Assembly: GCA_031082125.1 (NCBI GenBank) | Contig: JAVHLM010000014.1 | Span: 97,726 to 161,725, forward strand | Length of the DNA: 64,000 nucleotides | Direction: 5' to 3' | DNA from: Candidatus Eremiobacterota bacterium | GTDB lineage: Bacteria > Vulcanimicrobiota > CADAWZ01 > Ess09-12 | In this document: piece after piece, positions 51,982 through 61,107 of the stretch | Numbering within the stretch: position 1 is the stretch's first letter | How the letters are laid out: the number at the start of each line of letters is the position of its first letter | Notes under the pieces: model-generated | What the model saw: only the letters and a program-made list of their open reading frames with translations | The model's database searches: none | What the model was told of the DNA's origin: nothing | Position numbers and translations under genes: made by a program

Positions 51982-52995
51982 ATGAGAATATTCCGTTTCC
52001 TGTCCCTGGCGGTGCTGCTGGCCTTTCTTGCCGTAGCGCTCTCCCCGGGAGGGGCTTCAGCCAAGATTGCCCGGGACCTTGACGAAAACCTCCCCGTAGC
52101 CATCGTGGCAACCAATTTTGACAATGTGGAGATCCAGCTTCCGAAGCAGGAATGGCGCAAGTGCTACCTTCTGGACCTTCTCCCCCCCGAGACCAAGTTC
52201 AGGGTAGGCAAGGGGGGAAAGCTCTCCATCATCTACTTTTTTGACGACCACATGGAAGTGGCCAGGGAGAATGCCGAGGGGACTGTTGCCTTCAGGAACA
52301 TATCGCCTTATAACGGCACAGTGGACAAGCTCAAGCCCCGGGCAAGCACCTCCGATGGAGAGCTCCCTTACATGATGTTCAACAAGCTACGGAAGGATTT
52401 TTACAAGAATGTGAATGATCCTGGTGAAGAGGACAGGGAGAAGATGATCGCGTCGTCGTGGGTAAAGAACTGGACCTTCCCTCCCGTGTTCTACTGGTAT
52501 GATCTGAAGACGCCTCCCTACCGTCTCCAGCTCTTCGATGAAAACGATGTGTTCAAGTATGAGAAGGAGTCAATGGAGCCTACTTTCAAATATCCTTACA
52601 GCGATCCCAGCCTCACCAAGGGCACGGGGCTCTACTACTGGCAGGTTCTCACCAAGTCCAATGACCTGCTTGTGCGCAAGACTCCCTTCAAGATTCTCAC
52701 CCTCTACCAGGCACGCGATGTACTCAGCAGGGAGAAAGAGTTCGAGCGCCTCAAGCAGAAGGATCCCAAGTTCGATTCCATTGCCTACACGGAGATGTTC
52801 ATCCTTTACTCTCAATATACATGCTGGGATAAGCTTCTCCATCTATGCGACGAGATCAAGGACAAGGACCCCCAGAACCCTGTCATATATGATATACTGG
52901 CCCGCCTCTATGTCATCAAGGGCTGTCCCATCTATTCGCTGCGGGCCCATGAGAAAGCAACGCAGCTCGGCTCCACTGACGTGATCCTGGACTGA
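51982..52995 (+). CDS. Secreted protein with C-terminal TPR-like helices, unknown
   Basis: 337 residues; ATG 51982 follows GAGGTGA. Signal peptide (FRFLSLAVLLAFLAVALS, cleavage after GGASA). The middle part is beta-rich, with several Trp/Tyr motifs such as PPVFYWYDLKTPPYRLQLF, suggesting an Ig-like or carbohydrate-contacting fold; the last 80 residues look TPR-like. Not recognised. Single gene flanked by terminators on both sides. Confidence 0.7.
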   Translation: MRIFRFLSLAVLLAFLAVALSPGGASAKIARDLDENLPVAIVATNFDNVEIQLPKQEWRKCYLLDLLPPETKFRVGKGGKLSIIYFFDDHMEVARENAEGTVAFRNISPYNGTVDKLKPRASTSDGELPYMMFNKLRKDFYKNVNDPGEEDREKMIASSWVKNWTFPPVFYWYDLKTPPYRLQLFDENDVFKYEKESMEPTFKYPYSDPSLTKGTGLYYWQVLTKSNDLLVRKTPFKILTLYQARDVLSREKEFERLKQKDPKFDSIAYTEMFILYSQYTCWDKLLHLCDEIKDKDPQNPVIYDILARLYVIKGCPIYSLRAHEKATQLGSTDVILD

Positions 52996-53032
52996 GACCC
53001 CCGGCAACAGGTTTTTCACGATGGCCCTATGG

Positions 53033-53062
53033 GCGGCAGGGAAGAGAAACCCTGCCGCTTTT
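53033..53062 (+). terminator. Intrinsic terminator
   Basis: GCGGCAGGG, loop AAGAGAAA, CCCTGCCGC, TTTT. Ends the transcript of the secreted protein gene. Confidence 0.9.
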
Positions 53063-53093
53063 CATTCCAGTGGTTCCGAGGGCTCGAGAGCCC

Positions 53094-53123
53094 TTTACAA
53101 GAGGTTCTTTTCTGTGCTATAGT
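53094..53123 (+). promoter_or_regulatory. Promoter of the rhomboid gene
   Basis: TTTACA (53094-53099), 18-bp spacer, TATAGT (53118-53123). The predicted start is near 53130. Confidence 0.6.
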
Positions 53124-53163
53124 TCTCACAGGAAGCATTTTAGATGAAAAGAGTTGAGACTCC

Positions 53164-54009
53164 TTGGGTATCTTCGGAAGGCTTACCAGGACGGTAAGGC
53201 TCCTCATCATCATCAATATCCTTGTCTATATCCTTGATTACCTCCTTGGCGGTGAACTCACCGGCCTTCTTGGCCTCACTCCCAGAGAGGCTGTTATGGG
53301 ATTCAAGGTGTGGCAGTTCTTCACCTATATGTTTGTCCATTCCCAGCAGAACCTGGGGCACCTGGTCTTCAACATGCTTGCCCTCTGGATGTTCGGGGGG
53401 CCCGTGGAAGATGCCATGGGAAGCAGAAAGTTCATCAGGTATTATTTCATTACGGGCCTTGGCGCCGCCCTCTTCGTCTGCATATTTTCCTGGAACAGCC
53501 TTTCCATCGGCGCCTCCGGGGCAATTTACGGCCTTCTCGTCGCTTTTGGCATGCTTTTTCCCGATGCGCTTGTGCTGGTCTTTTTCATCTTTCCCATGCG
53601 GGCGAAGTACTTTGTGATACTCTTTGCCGTAATCGAGCTCTTTGTGACCATCACCACCACAGGGAGCGGCATTGCACATTTTGCCCACATAGGGGGCCTT
53701 GTCACCGGCTACCTCTACCTGAAGTACAATTACAAGCTTGAGGAGATGTACACGGCGGCCAGGAATTACAAGACAGTAAAGACCGCCCGGAAGGTGATGC
53801 CGGTGAAAGAACAAAGGACTGACGAATCCCCGCGGGAGAACCATAACCTGGAGGAGCACGTGGACAGCATTCTTGATAAGATTAACAAGAGCGGCCTGCA
53901 GTCACTCAGCAGCGAGGAGCATGCCATGCTGCAGAAAGCAAGCGAGCGCCTCAGGGAGCGTGACGAGAAAGTGGTAGATCTCAAGCAGTACCGGGAGCGG
54001 TACCGGTAG
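53164..54009 (+). CDS. Rhomboid-family intramembrane serine protease
   Basis: 281 residues. Six membrane helices with catalytic Ser in GASGAIYGLL and His in HFAHIGGL; the L1 motif is GGPVEDAMGSRKFI and HLVFNMLALW marks helix 2. The C-terminal 90 residues are cytoplasmic, charged and helical. TTG 53164 is the only start after an in-frame stop at 53155 and has a poor ribosome binding site. A 17-codon frame with a better one (53144-53197, MKRVETPW...) overlaps it out of phase, so translation may be coupled. Confidence 0.88.
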   Translation: MGIFGRLTRTVRLLIIINILVYILDYLLGGELTGLLGLTPREAVMGFKVWQFFTYMFVHSQQNLGHLVFNMLALWMFGGPVEDAMGSRKFIRYYFITGLGAALFVCIFSWNSLSIGASGAIYGLLVAFGMLFPDALVLVFFIFPMRAKYFVILFAVIELFVTITTTGSGIAHFAHIGGLVTGYLYLKYNYKLEEMYTAARNYKTVKTARKVMPVKEQRTDESPRENHNLEEHVDSILDKINKSGLQSLSSEEHAMLQKASERLRERDEKVVDLKQYRERYR

Positions 54010-54067
54010 CGCCATGTTCCCGGCAGGAGCCGCATGTGAGACAATGAGAGGAGATCAATAAAAGCCC

Positions 54068-54304
54068 ATGGACCATGTTCCCACCCCCGAGATCTCTCTT
54101 GAAAGCGCTTTTCAAGCGGTGATTGAAGCGCAGACCCAGTCGGAAAAGTCCCATGCGCTGAAAAAAGTGAGCAGAAAGTTTTACTTCATGTGCCGCCATG
54201 CAGGAATGAAAAGGGAAGACATCCTGTCGCTTGCCACAGAGATCATTGACTGCTTCAGCGAGGATATAAAGGCGCTGAAGATCAACGTGGACAGGAAGAA
54301 ATAA
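54068..54304 (+). CDS. Small helical protein, unknown
   Basis: 78 residues, mostly alpha-helical, basic (many Lys/Arg) with Cys at two positions; no signal peptide or membrane segment. ATG 54068 has GGAG 14 bases upstream, a bit far. It lies 58 bases after the rhomboid gene, probably on the same transcript. No family recognised. Confidence 0.55.
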   Translation: MDHVPTPEISLESAFQAVIEAQTQSEKSHALKKVSRKFYFMCRHAGMKREDILSLATEIIDCFSEDIKALKINVDRKK

Positions 54305-54309
54305 TCCTC

Positions 54310-54338
54310 TTGACATTTCACTTCCCACCCTTTATAAT
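54310..54338 (+). promoter_or_regulatory. Perfect consensus promoter of the TetR-RND operon
   Basis: TTGACA (54310-54315), 17-bp spacer, TATAAT (54333-54338). A consensus promoter behind a repressor gene suggests it is normally held off by the operator just downstream. Confidence 0.9.
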
Positions 54339-54344
54339 GAAGTT

Positions 54345-54364
54345 AATTATCCAGTTGGTTAATT
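54345..54364. promoter_or_regulatory. Putative TetR operator
   Basis: AATTATCCAGTTGGTTAATT: 8 of 10 half-site pairs match. It covers the predicted transcription start, so binding would block the promoter. The most likely ligand is the TetR protein encoded 68 bases downstream. Confidence 0.7.
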
Positions 54365-54431
54365 TTGTCGAAGAGCGCCGGGAGTTCCAGGCGCTTCCGG
54401 TATATATAAAGATCGAATAGAGCATTGTGCC

Positions 54432-55022
54432 ATGAAACATAACACAGCAGCCACTACGCAGGAACGGATAAAGCACTCGGCACAGACACTCTTTGCCGAG
54501 CGGGGCTTCTGGGGCACCTCGGTCCAGGAGATAGCCGATAAGGCAGAGGTGAACAAGGCAATGCTCTTTTATTATTTCAAGAGCAAGGAAAACCTTTATT
54601 TCAGCATTATCGAGGAGATTTTTTCGGCCATCATCGTGAGGCTTGAAGAGAAGATGAAAGAGAAGAGCACGCCCCCTGACAGGCTCATGGTGGTGCTGAC
54701 GCTCTATGGCGAGCTCTATTCAGATTCGGCTCATTTTGACACCTTCAGGATCTTGATGCAGGATATCATGGGGCCTGGTGAGAGAGTGAGAGACAAGCTC
54801 AGGGGCCATGTCATGAAGGTTCTCAATGCCATTGCTGAGGTGATCAGGGAAGGTGTGGCGCTCAAGGTTTTCAAGGAAGTGGACCCTTATCTCTCAGCCC
54901 TTTCCATACTGGGAATGCTTTACATCTTTGCCCGCCACAGGCTCATCTTCGGTTTAAAGCTCAGAGAGGAAGAAGTGGTAAAACACCTCTATACTACTAT
55001 CCTGGAAGGAATCAAGCGGTGA
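54432..55022 (+). CDS. TetR/AcrR-family regulator
   Basis: 196 residues. N-terminal helix-turn-helix with FAERGFWGTSVQEIADKAEVNK-type motif and FYYFKSKENLY; ligand-binding helical domain after residue 60. First gene of an efflux operon; its stop overlaps the TolC GTG start (GTGA). Expected to repress the operon until a pump substrate binds. Confidence 0.93.
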   Translation: MKHNTAATTQERIKHSAQTLFAERGFWGTSVQEIADKAEVNKAMLFYYFKSKENLYFSIIEEIFSAIIVRLEEKMKEKSTPPDRLMVVLTLYGELYSDSAHFDTFRILMQDIMGPGERVRDKLRGHVMKVLNAIAEVIREGVALKVFKEVDPYLSALSILGMLYIFARHRLIFGLKLREEEVVKHLYTTILEGIKR

Positions 55023-56548
55023 GAAGCATCAGATCGCACTGCACTGCACTGCCAAAGTTTGCGGCGCCATTTGTGATGGCTGCGTGCATCGTTCTTTTGT
55101 CGGCGGCAGTGCCTCTCTCCGCGCAGGGTAGCCAGCCCGATCCTTTTGCCTCACCGCTTCCCATTGTCATCCCTCCCGATTCAAGGGAGTCGCCGGTGCC
55201 CACGGTGCTCGATGTGGAGAACAGGCATTTTATCGACAACCTTACCACCTTTTTCAAGGAATACGGCGGAGGCGACAAAACAGGAGCCCTCTCGATAGAT
55301 CAGTGCCTGAAGATTGCCCTCGCCAACAGCAATGATGTGTCAGCGGCGCAGTCAAGAAGCAGGGAATCGGCTTACAGGATAGACGAGGTGAAGAGCAAGC
55401 GCAATCCCACCCTTACCTCCAACAATTCCCTCACCACGAGGGGGCCCATTCCAACCCTCACCATTCCCGGGATGGGGAGCTTTAAGCTCGGCGCAGACAT
55501 GATCACGGACTTCAACTTTAACGCGCAGTACCTGGTGAGTAATTTCGGGGTGATTGAAAATACCAAGAAAAAGGCCTACCTCGCCTATATTGTCTCCTCC
55601 GTCGAGGTGGAGCGTGTGACGTCCAACTTGTACCTTGACGTGTTGAAGCAGTTCTTTACCGTCTTTGAAACCCAGGGCCTCTTAGCGGTGGCGCAGGAGG
55701 CCATCAATGCGCGGAAGCTCCAGTATGCCATCGCCAAAGCCCACTATGACGAGGGTATCTTCCCCAAGTTCGAAGTGCTCAATGCGATGGTGAATATCAA
55801 ACAGGCCGAGCAGGCAGTCATCACTGCGGTAAAGGGCCTTGAGGTCACCAAGGCCAGGTTGAGAACCACTCTGGGCCTCCAACAGTCAACGGCCCTCGAT
55901 GTGAAAAGGCCCCGCTTTCAAGTCTATGATCTTCTCCCTGTCGAGGAAGCCACAGAGATCGGATATGACAACAGGCCCGAGATGACTCAGGTCAACCTGG
56001 CCGTCGATATCGCCAGGGTCAATGTGGACCTCGCGTACGGCGGAATGAATCCCAGCCTGGTGCTGATCGGCAACTACGATTACCAGACAGAGAACTTCGG
56101 TACTGTTCCCTCTGCATGGAACACCACGCTTGCGCTCCAGATACCCATTTTTGACGGCGGGAACACATGGTCCAGGGTGAAGCAGGCCAAGGAGGCTCTC
56201 ACCCAGGCGAATCTGGCCCTCGATCAGCTCCGCAGGGACATCGCCCAGCAGGTAAAGACCGCTCACATAGACGTGATGGAGAGCATGAAGAAGATGGAGA
56301 CAGCCGAAGCGAACCTTGACCAGTCAAAAGAGGCTTATGATATAGCCGTGGTAAGATATAGGGAGGGTGTGGGCACTTACCTGGAGCTCGATAACGCCCT
56401 GGTGAGCTACCTGGCCTCCCATGCGTCTCTTCTCTCTTCCTACTGTGAATACCAGAGATCATGGTCAGCCCTTCTCCATAACATGGGCGTCCTCGTGAAA
56501 GGAGTGGAATATGCGAGAGAAACCAAGTTTTTCTACCCAGGGTATTGA
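55019..56548 (+). CDS. TolC-family outer-membrane channel (RND operon)
   Basis: 509 residues from GTG 55019. Signal peptide (APFVMAACIVLLSAAVPLSA), then two OEP repeats; motifs SIDQCLKIALANSNDV and YREGVGTYLELDNALVSY are typical. It is the outer duct for the adaptor and RND pump that follow. A second, unlike TolC is in the MacAB operon at 36538-38013. Confidence 0.9.
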   Translation: MRSIRSHCTALPKFAAPFVMAACIVLLSAAVPLSAQGSQPDPFASPLPIVIPPDSRESPVPTVLDVENRHFIDNLTTFFKEYGGGDKTGALSIDQCLKIALANSNDVSAAQSRSRESAYRIDEVKSKRNPTLTSNNSLTTRGPIPTLTIPGMGSFKLGADMITDFNFNAQYLVSNFGVIENTKKKAYLAYIVSSVEVERVTSNLYLDVLKQFFTVFETQGLLAVAQEAINARKLQYAIAKAHYDEGIFPKFEVLNAMVNIKQAEQAVITAVKGLEVTKARLRTTLGLQQSTALDVKRPRFQVYDLLPVEEATEIGYDNRPEMTQVNLAVDIARVNVDLAYGGMNPSLVLIGNYDYQTENFGTVPSAWNTTLALQIPIFDGGNTWSRVKQAKEALTQANLALDQLRRDIAQQVKTAHIDVMESMKKMETAEANLDQSKEAYDIAVVRYREGVGTYLELDNALVSYLASHASLLSSYCEYQRSWSALLHNMGVLVKGVEYARETKFFYPGY

Positions 56549-56585
56549 CATAATTTCCCAGGAAAGGCTGCCTGAGAGGGCACCA

Positions 56586-57986
56586 ATGCGCTGGAAGTTT
56601 TTGCGGGGGGCATTGCTCGCCTGCGCGGTTATTGTTCTCCCGCTCCTGCCAGGGTGCAAGGGTGAGGCACATGCCCCTGAGATCAAGGAAGAGCCTGCCG
56701 GGAGGTCCGTGAGGGTGTTCAAGGTATCCCAGGGAACCATGCAGCCTACGATAGGATTCACCGGCGCCATTGTTCCCGTCCATGAAGTCGAGGTATACTC
56801 CAAGATACCCGGCAAGGTCCGTGAAGTTCTTGTCAAGGAAGGCGACAAGGTGAGCGAGGGGCAGCTTCTTGTACAGCTCGAGGATGACGAACTCCAGGCG
56901 CAGATGCGTTCTGTGGAGGCGAACCTCGCCATGGCGAGGACCAACCTCTCGAAGGCCCGGACAGGCTATGAGCTCCAGGATTCACAGGTGAGCGTGGGGA
57001 TCAACCAGGCTCTCCAGGGCAAGATCCAGGCCCAGTTCAATTCCGAGCAGATCAAACTGAACATGGAGAATGCCAGAATAGACAGGGACCGTATGAGGCG
57101 GCTCTTCGACAGGGGAGCCATCTCCAAGCAGCAGCTCGAGATCAACGAGCTCAAGTACAATACCAATAAGAAGCAGTATGAGACGGCTCTCAGCCTCATA
57201 AAAAATGCTGAGGAGTCGGTAAGGCTCGCCCATGCAAATTCCGCGCAGAAGATGATGCGCAGCGACGAAATAGAGGGAGCGAAGGCCCAGATTGAAGCAT
57301 TGGCTGCCAGCCTTGACCTGGCACGCATCAATGTGGAGAATTGCAGGATCAAGGCGCCAATTTCCGGTTATATCACCTTCAAGGGAACAGAGACTGGCGA
57401 GATTGTCAACGCAATGTCCACAGGGAAGCCTCTTGTGAGGATTGTCGATAACTCGAGAGTGAATTTCGAGGGGGAAGTCGGTGAAGAGAAGATCGAGCAG
57501 ATAAAGGATGGCGACAAGGTGCAGGTTTTTCTGGATGCCCTGCCGGGCAAGAGCTTTATCGGCTCCGTTGAAACTGTCATTGCAGCGGCGGATCTCAAGA
57601 CAAAATCATTCCGGGTCAAGGTGGCCATTCCCAACGAGTCGGGGACTATAAAAAGCGGCATGTTCGGCCGCGCTTCAGTCCTTCTCCCCACGGTGACCGG
57701 CATGCTGATACCCCGCAATGCACTGCTGGAAGCTTCGGGACAGAAAGCGGAAAAAGCGCCTGAAGAAGGAATCCCCACTGTCACTATTGGCAAGAGCACC
57801 GGCATCAAGCCTTACATGGTCTATATCGCCCACGGAAAATTAGCAAAACGCCGATCCGTGACCATCGGAGCGATGAACGAGAAGCAGGCCGTGATTACCG
57901 ATGGCCTCTCATCTGGCGACGAAGTGATAGTGACAGGCCAGGATGCCCTGGAAGAAAACATACCAATCCTGGTGGTCCGAGGTTAA
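56586..57986 (+). CDS. RND efflux periplasmic adaptor, lipoprotein
   Basis: 466 residues from ATG 56586; ATG 56511 would add 25 residues before a good signal sequence. Lipobox LPGC near residue 24. Lipoyl domain halves (PGKVREVLVKEGDKVSEGQLL and CRIKAPISGYITF), a long helical hairpin (about 105-225) and beta-barrel with FRVKVAIPN. It links the RND pump to TolC. It overlaps neither neighbour and ends 2 bases before the pump. Confidence 0.92.
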   Translation: MRWKFLRGALLACAVIVLPLLPGCKGEAHAPEIKEEPAGRSVRVFKVSQGTMQPTIGFTGAIVPVHEVEVYSKIPGKVREVLVKEGDKVSEGQLLVQLEDDELQAQMRSVEANLAMARTNLSKARTGYELQDSQVSVGINQALQGKIQAQFNSEQIKLNMENARIDRDRMRRLFDRGAISKQQLEINELKYNTNKKQYETALSLIKNAEESVRLAHANSAQKMMRSDEIEGAKAQIEALAASLDLARINVENCRIKAPISGYITFKGTETGEIVNAMSTGKPLVRIVDNSRVNFEGEVGEEKIEQIKDGDKVQVFLDALPGKSFIGSVETVIAAADLKTKSFRVKVAIPNESGTIKSGMFGRASVLLPTVTGMLIPRNALLEASGQKAEKAPEEGIPTVTIGKSTGIKPYMVYIAHGKLAKRRSVTIGAMNEKQAVITDGLSSGDEVIVTGQDALEENIPILVVRG

Positions 57987-57988
57987 CC

Positions 57989-60900
57989 ATGTTTGAATTT
58001 GCCGTAAGGCGCCCCGTCGCGGTAACGATTATCATGCTTGCCCTCATAGGCCTTGGCGTCTATTTCGGGAACATGCTCAACATCGAGTTCTTCCCGAAAC
58101 TGGATATCCCCATGGTCTCCGTGACGACCCTCTATCCAGGCGCCGGACCTGAAGAGGTGGAGGAGCAGGTAACCAAGCGCCTTGAGGACTCTCTGGGCTC
58201 AGTGGCGAACCTGAAAAAGATAAGCTCCACCTCACAGGACAATGTCTCACTGGTGATGCTGGAGTTTGAATACGGCACCAACATGACAGAAACCTTGGCC
58301 GATGTACGCGAAAAAATTGACGAGGCCAAGATGCGCCTTCCCAAGGATGCCCGCCCGCCGGTGGCTATCAAGGCCGACCCGGCATCGTCACCTGTCATGC
58401 GACTTACCCTGAGCGGCCAGATAGATCTCAGGACGCTCCGCATCTTTGCCGATGACGATCTGAAGAAGCAAATTGAAAAGATACCCGGCGTGGCCAATGT
58501 GAGCGTCTCCGGGGGCTACCAGCGCGAGATTCTAGTCGCAGTCGATGCAAAGAAGCTCAGGACCTTCAACCTCACGCCCCAGGGAGTCCTCGGCACTATC
58601 CAGATGGAGAACCTGAACGTGCCCGGCGGAAGGATCACCACTGACAAGCTTGAGTTCCAGGTAAGGACCGTCGGCGAATTCAAGACCGTTGAGGATATTC
58701 TCAGTATCTACGTGGGAAAGGCCGGAGACCGCAAGCTCTATATGAGGGACATCGCGGAAGTGACGGATACCCACAAGGAACAGCGCAGCATCTCAAGAAT
58801 CGATGGCATCCCCTGCGTGAGCCTCCAGATACGGCGTACCTCCGATGCCAACGTGGTGAAGGTCTGTGACAAGATAACCAATTCCATGCCGATCCTCGAA
58901 AAAATACTGCCCCAGGGTTCAAAGCTTGATATCATCTATGACGAGTCCGAATACGTGAAGCAGTCCATCAATGCGATGAAGGAAACGGCAATTGAAGGGG
59001 CCATACTTGCCATCATCGTCATATTGATCTTCCTGGGCTCCCTCAGGAGCACCCTCATCGTGTCCCTCTCAATCCCCACCTCCATCGTGGCCACCTTCAT
59101 CATGATGTATTTCAGCAACATCACGATAAACCTCATCACCCTCTCGGCATTCACTCTTGCCATCGGTCGCGTTGTTGACGACTCTATTGTGGTGCTCGAG
59201 AACATCTTCCGCTTTGTTGAGCAGGGCATGAACCCCTTTGAAGCAGCGATCAAGGGGGCCAAGGAAGTGGGCCTGGCCGTCATGGCCTCGACATTCACCA
59301 CCATCTCGGTCTTTTTCCCGCTCCTCATCGTGAGCGGCATCGTGGGGCAGATTTTCACCCCTCTCTCAAAGACCTTCATGACCGCTCTGCTGCTCTCCAT
59401 GCTTGTCGCCGTGCTCCTCATCCCCATGCTTGCCGCCCGCGTCATCAAGCACGTTGACCTCGAAAACGGCAGTGAGGCGAAGGCAGGGTTCTTTGGGCGT
59501 ATTTTCATCGCATGGAACCGTGTCTGGAAAGGCATCGAGGAATTTTACAGGAAGGCACTCGCCCTGGCCCTGCACCATCGTGCCATAGTGCTTGTGATAG
59601 CCTTTGGCCTCTTCCTGGGAAGCCTTTTCGTATTTGCTAAGACTCCTAAGGAGATGGCGCCCAAGATGGACAGAGGGAGGACCGTCATCTCCATCGAGGC
59701 GCCTATCGGGAGCTCGGTCCAGAACACCGATAAGATAGTGAAAGAGGCAGAGGCCCTCATTAAAAAGGAGGTGCCTGAAATCAAGCATCTCATTGCCGAC
59801 GTGGGCATGTCGCCGAGCGGGCAGCAAAGTTTTGCGGGAGGCTCAGGGAGCGAGGAGCCCCGCAAGGGCGGCGTAAGCCTCTACCTTGTGGAGTTGAAGC
59901 ACCGGAAGCGTTCCATATTCGAGATTCAGGACACGCTGCGCCCCATTCTCCAGAAGATACCAGGGGCCACGTTCCGCGTCCAGGAGTCCATGTCCCTCAC
60001 TGGTGAGGCGGCCCTGCAGTTCATCATCAAAGGCGACGATCTCGCTACTCTTGCGGAGCTTGGCGACACTCTCCAAAAAAAGGTGGCTGCCGTCCCTGGC
60101 GCCGCCGATATCGATCTGAACTGGCGGACCGGAAGCCCCGAGTACAGGATAGTCATAGACAGGGTGAAGGCTGGCGAGCTGGGCGTCAACCTTGCCGATA
60201 TCGGCATGACGGTGAGCACCTATGTGAAGGGCGACCAGGTTGAAGATATCAGCAAGTTCAAGGAAAAAGGCAAGGAATATGACATCACGGTGCAGCTCCC
60301 CGAGTCAGATCGCGACACCATCGAAGAGATCAAGGATCTCCCCGTGAAGCTCGACAAGGAGACCCAGGTTCCCCTCTGGACCCTCGCAGATGTCACCGTT
60401 GCAGGCGCGCCGAGCAAGATAACGCGCGAGGACCGCTCACGGTGCGTCATCATCCAGGGAAATACGGCCGGGAGGGCTCCCCAGTATGTTATAGAAGATA
60501 TCAAGGCCACCCTCTCAAAGGAGAAGCTGCCCAATGGCTATACATGGGAGGTCGGCGGCGAAGAAAAGCGGAGAGCCGAGGCCTTTGGCCACCTTTTCGG
60601 CTCCCTGTTTCTCGCGATATTCCTGGTGTACGGCATCCTGGCCATACAGTTTGAGAGCTTTATCCATCCCTTTACCATCATGATGGCCATCCCCCTCGAG
60701 CTGGTGGGAGTTGCCGCGACACTCGTTCTGAGCGGCGAGCCCGTCAGCATGACGGTGCTTCTGGGCCTTATCATGCTCACCGGTATTGTGGTATCAAACT
60801 CCATTCTTCTCGTCAATTATATCATTGTGCTCCGTGAAGAGGGTGTTCCCCGCGCCGAGGCCATTCTGCGAGCCGGTCCCACGAGGCTCAGGCCCATCAT

Positions 60901-61102
60901 GATGACGGCCATGGCCACCATGATTGCCATGATCCCCCTCGCCCTGGGCCTCCGCGAGGGCGGAGAGTTTTTCGCGCCCCTTGCGAAGATCGTTATCGGC
61001 GGCCTTCTCACCTCGACAGCCTTCACGCTCCTGGTAGTTCCCTGCTTCTACTCATTCGTAGATGACATCGGGATGAGGCTGGGACTTGCAAAGCGCGATT
61101 AA
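57989..61102 (+). CDS. RND multidrug/HAE1-type efflux pump
   Basis: 1037 residues, full-length AcrB-type. N-terminus MFEFAVRRPVAVTIIMLAL, two large periplasmic loops, 12 membrane segments. The proton-relay Asp pair is seen in LAIGRVVDDSIVVLENI, and the helix 11-12 region has LAPLAKIVIGGLL-like sequence. Proton-driven export of hydrophobic compounds. Last gene of the operon; converges with the suffix-domain protein. Confidence 0.95.
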   Translation: MFEFAVRRPVAVTIIMLALIGLGVYFGNMLNIEFFPKLDIPMVSVTTLYPGAGPEEVEEQVTKRLEDSLGSVANLKKISSTSQDNVSLVMLEFEYGTNMTETLADVREKIDEAKMRLPKDARPPVAIKADPASSPVMRLTLSGQIDLRTLRIFADDDLKKQIEKIPGVANVSVSGGYQREILVAVDAKKLRTFNLTPQGVLGTIQMENLNVPGGRITTDKLEFQVRTVGEFKTVEDILSIYVGKAGDRKLYMRDIAEVTDTHKEQRSISRIDGIPCVSLQIRRTSDANVVKVCDKITNSMPILEKILPQGSKLDIIYDESEYVKQSINAMKETAIEGAILAIIVILIFLGSLRSTLIVSLSIPTSIVATFIMMYFSNITINLITLSAFTLAIGRVVDDSIVVLENIFRFVEQGMNPFEAAIKGAKEVGLAVMASTFTTISVFFPLLIVSGIVGQIFTPLSKTFMTALLLSMLVAVLLIPMLAARVIKHVDLENGSEAKAGFFGRIFIAWNRVWKGIEEFYRKALALALHHRAIVLVIAFGLFLGSLFVFAKTPKEMAPKMDRGRTVISIEAPIGSSVQNTDKIVKEAEALIKKEVPEIKHLIADVGMSPSGQQSFAGGSGSEEPRKGGVSLYLVELKHRKRSIFEIQDTLRPILQKIPGATFRVQESMSLTGEAALQFIIKGDDLATLAELGDTLQKKVAAVPGAADIDLNWRTGSPEYRIVIDRVKAGELGVNLADIGMTVSTYVKGDQVEDISKFKEKGKEYDITVQLPESDRDTIEEIKDLPVKLDKETQVPLWTLADVTVAGAPSKITREDRSRCVIIQGNTAGRAPQYVIEDIKATLSKEKLPNGYTWEVGGEEKRRAEAFGHLFGSLFLAIFLVYGILAIQFESFIHPFTIMMAIPLELVGVAATLVLSGEPVSMTVLLGLIMLTGIVVSNSILLVNYIIVLREEGVPRAEAILRAGPTRLRPIMMTAMATMIAMIPLALGLREGGEFFAPLAKIVIGGLLTSTAFTLLVVPCFYSFVDDIGMRLGLAKRD

Positions 61103-61107
61103 TTGGC

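Noticed and set aside
53140-53859. 239-residue minus-strand frame opposite the rhomboid
   Set aside because: The plus strand has the rhomboid catalytic motifs GASGAIYG and HFAHIGG; the shadow has no domain.
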